From NCBI RefSeq assembly GCF_016820575.1, contig NZ_JAEMQH010000002.1:186001-250000 (forward strand): a stretch of 64,000 bases of DNA, given 5' to 3'. Within the stretch, counting starts at the first letter, position 1. Each line of letters opens with the position of its first letter. A model generated the notes under the pieces. The model saw nothing but the letters and a program-made list of their open reading frames with translations, did not search any database and was not told the DNA's origin. Position numbers and translations under genes: made by a program. This document shows positions 62,126 through 64,000 of this stretch, one piece after another. The DNA comes from Marinobacter sediminum (lineage in GTDB: Bacteria > Pseudomonadota > Gammaproteobacteria > Pseudomonadales > Oleiphilaceae).

Positions 62126-62965
62126 ATGACCGCAATCGTATCCGGCCGTGTGGCTGCCATCCAGATGGTGAGCACCCACGACATTGACGCCAATTTGCAG
62201 GAAGCTCGCAGATTGCTGAAGGAGGCTGCCGATCAGGGGGTTTCGGTGGCGGTGCTGCCGGAAAACTTTGCCGTTCTGGCGACTCATCAGATGCTCGAGT
62301 GCGGCCGCACCGAAGCGGGTGATCAGCCTGTGATCCGGGCGTTCCTGGCGGAGCAGGCGAGAACCCTGGGGTTGTGGATTGTGGGCGGCTCCTTGCCCCT
62401 GGCGGAAAGGCCGGATGGTACAGCCATCAGTGACCGGGTACGTGCCTGTTGTCTGGTCTTCGACGCACAAGGGCAGGAAGTCGCCCGGTACGACAAGATC
62501 CACCTGTTCGATGCGATGGTGGAAGACGCCCATGGTCAATACCGGGAATCGGATACCTTTGAGCCGGGCGAGCAGCTGGTAACGGTTGACACCCCAGCCG
62601 GCAAGCTGGGACTGGCAATCTGCTACGATCTGCGGTTCCCGGAGCTGTTTCGGGCCCTGCGTGCCGAGGGCGTGGACTGGCTTTGCTTGCCGAGCGCATT
62701 CACCTGGCAGACCGGTGATGCGCACTGGCATGCGCTGATCCGCGCCCGTGCTATTGAAAATCAGGTGGCGGTTGTAGCGCCGGGCCAGGGCGGACAAAAC
62801 AGCGAGCGGCGCAGAACCTACGGCCATTCCCTGATCTGCGATCCATGGGGCAAGGTGGTGTCTGAGTTGGCCGAGGGGCCGGGCGTCGTGGTGGCAGACC
62901 TGGATGGCGATCAGCTGGCGGAGCTGCGAAAGCGGATGCCAGTGTGGGAGCACCGCCGGCTATAG
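62126..62965 (+). CDS. Nitrilase-superfamily amidase (Nit1/omega-amidase-like)
   Basis: A 279-residue carbon-nitrogen hydrolase with the Glu-Lys-Cys triad in VLPENFAVL, YDKIHLFDA and LAICYDLRFPELFR. The family includes deaminated-glutathione amidase (repair of the toxic transamination product of glutathione), the likely role here. It follows yhdP by 12 bases, the usual order. The tldD gene that often comes next is absent. Confidence 0.9.
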   Translation: MTAIVSGRVAAIQMVSTHDIDANLQEARRLLKEAADQGVSVAVLPENFAVLATHQMLECGRTEAGDQPVIRAFLAEQARTLGLWIVGGSLPLAERPDGTAISDRVRACCLVFDAQGQEVARYDKIHLFDAMVEDAHGQYRESDTFEPGEQLVTVDTPAGKLGLAICYDLRFPELFRALRAEGVDWLCLPSAFTWQTGDAHWHALIRARAIENQVAVVAPGQGGQNSERRRTYGHSLICDPWGKVVSELAEGPGVVVADLDGDQLAELRKRMPVWEHRRL

Positions 62966-62981
62966 GGCCGGCGGCAGCAAC

Positions 62982-63512
62982 TCAGCTGGTTGCTTCGGCG
63001 TCGTCCACACATTCCCGGAGGTAGCGGAACAGTTTTCGTGCCTGCCCGGTATTTTTCTGCTTTTCGACGTCCTTGCGGGCATTTCGCGCCAGGTTGCGCA
63101 AATGCTGCATGTCGGCGCTCGGGCAGTAGTTAAAGAATTCACCCACCACGGAGTCGCCTTCGGTGATCATCCGATCACGCCAGCGCTCGGCCAGGTGGTG
63201 CCGCCGGGTGTGCTCTTCACTGCCCGCATCAAACGCATCAATGGCCCGCTTCAGGGCATCGGGATCGTCTTCCTGGCGAATGATCTTGCCAACGTACTGC
63301 AAGTGACGGCGCTTGGCTTCGTTCTGACGAATGCGACGAGATTCTTCAATCGCGGACCGAAGGGTCTCGCTGATCGGTAGGGTGTCGAGCTGGTCATTGC
63401 TCAGATCGAGCATGCGCTTGCCCAGATCCTGCAGAGCATGCATCTCCCGTTTGAGCTGAGATTTGCTCTTGCCAAATTCGTCTTCGTCGTCGTACTGGTC
63501 GTGCTGAGTCAT
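62982..63512 (-). CDS. darP: Ribosome-associated protein DarP/YjgA
   Basis: A dual-action late 50S assembly factor. The 176-residue, highly charged, helical protein shows SKSQLKREMHALQDLGKRM at the start and RLRNLARNARKD-like (LRNLARNARKDVEKQK) at the end. Convergent with the nitrilase gene (16-base gap). Confidence 0.92.
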   Translation of the reverse strand: MTQHDQYDDEDEFGKSKSQLKREMHALQDLGKRMLDLSNDQLDTLPISETLRSAIEESRRIRQNEAKRRHLQYVGKIIRQEDDPDALKRAIDAFDAGSEEHTRRHHLAERWRDRMITEGDSVVGEFFNYCPSADMQHLRNLARNARKDVEKQKNTGQARKLFRYLRECVDDAEATS

Positions 63513-63544
63513 GGTAAATCCATTGATGTTCGGTAGTGCGTCGG

Positions 63545-64000
63545 TTACGCGTAAAATATCGTGGCCAGGCCAAGAAAGGACATAAAGCCAACCACATCGG
63601 TAACCGTTGTCAGAATAACGCTGCCTGCTAACGCCGGGTCAATGTTGCGCGATTTCAGGAACAGCGGTAGCACCGTTCCCACCAGCGCCGCAGCCACCAG
63701 GTTGATGATCAATGCCGCTGCGATGATGGCGCCAATGAGTACGTCCTGGAACCAGGCAGCGGCTGCCGTCGCAACGACCAGTGCCCAGAATACACCATTG
63801 AGGGCGCCAGACATGAATTCCCGGTTCAGCAGCCAGCCCACATTGGCGCCGCTTATCTGGCCCACGGCCATGCCTCGAATCACCAGAGTCAGGGTCTGGC
63901 TACCTGCGATGCCGCCCATGCTCGCCACAATAGGCATCAGAACGGCCAGTGCCACCACCTTGGTGATGGTTTCTTCAAACAGGCCAATCACCCCGGAGGC
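63545..64000 (-). CDS. mgtE: MgtE magnesium channel, C-terminal membrane part (partial)
   Basis: The reading frame is open to base 64000; only the C-terminal ~150 residues are in the window. Several hydrophobic helices contain the MgtE pore signatures: PIVASMGGIAGSQTLTLVIRG and NLVAAALVGTVLPL, ending with DPALAGSVILTTVTDVVGF, whose Asp lines the pore. The cytoplasmic N and CBS domains lie beyond the edge. Confidence 0.93.
   Translation of the reverse strand, partial: ASGVIGLFEETITKVVALAVLMPIVASMGGIAGSQTLTLVIRGMAVGQISGANVGWLLNREFMSGALNGVFWALVVATAAAAWFQDVLIGAIIAAALIINLVAAALVGTVLPLFLKSRNIDPALAGSVILTTVTDVVGFMSFLGLATIFYA

Noticed and set aside
62021..62953. 310-codon open frame antisense to the nitrilase gene
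   Set aside because: Mirror frame of a gene with a full catalytic triad.

Overview
The window looks like a chromosomal stretch of a Marinobacter-type marine gammaproteobacterium. This is inferred from gene order and protein character, with no database search. Coding DNA is moderately GC-rich. The housekeeping order closely follows that of Pseudomonas and its relatives: orn-queG-nnr-tsaE-amiB-mutL-miaA-hfq-hflX-hflKC-hisZ-purA, miaB-ybeZ-ybeY-corC-lnt, leuS-lptE-holA, gatCAB, and mreBCD-maf-rng-yhdP. Almost all of the window is core genome. I see no rRNA, tRNA, CRISPR array, insertion sequence or prophage.

Layout. From 1 to 15.9 kb: ribosome GTPase RsgA (cut by the window edge), oligoribonuclease, QueG, the Nnr/TsaE/AmiB/MutL/MiaA/Hfq/HflX/HflKC block, HisZ and PurA. 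From 15.9 to 21.6 kb: the CmoAB tRNA wobble-uridine pair with a coupled membrane-anchored protein of unknown function, SrkA kinase, another anchored unknown, an FAD oxidoreductase and ComF. From 21.5 to 25.7 kb: a biotin cluster, bioB-bioF-bioC-bioD, preceded by two BirA-like palindromes. From 25.7 to 31.9 kb: a minimal flagellar-rod-like protein beside a SprA-like HExxH protein, two tandem ~600-residue acyl-CoA dehydrogenases (the first behind a PsrA-like operator), an endonuclease-I-like protein that appears to lack its active site, and a small coiled-coil protein. From 31.9 to 43.0 kb: holA-lptE-leuS, lnt-corC-ybeY-ybeZ-miaB and trmH.

From 43.1 to 45.7 kb lies the only clearly accessory segment. 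It is AT-richer and holds a DUF2235-type lipase resembling type VI secretion phospholipase effectors, followed at once by a DUF2931-like putative lipoprotein, the expected immunity partner. No secretion-system gene is nearby.

From 45.7 kb to the end: YejK, CysDN (CysN carries a shrunken, P-loop-less APS-kinase-like tail), a PilZ protein, gatCAB, mreBCD (mreC apparently starting at ATT), maf, rng, yhdP, a nitrilase-family amidase, DarP/YjgA, and MgtE cut by the right edge.

The most useful second-look items are the ATT start of mreC, the double BirA palindrome at bioB, the orphan effector/immunity pair, the degenerate domains in CysN and the EndA-like protein, the PsrA-like operator on the fadE-type gene, and the structured inverted repeat between bioB and bioF.
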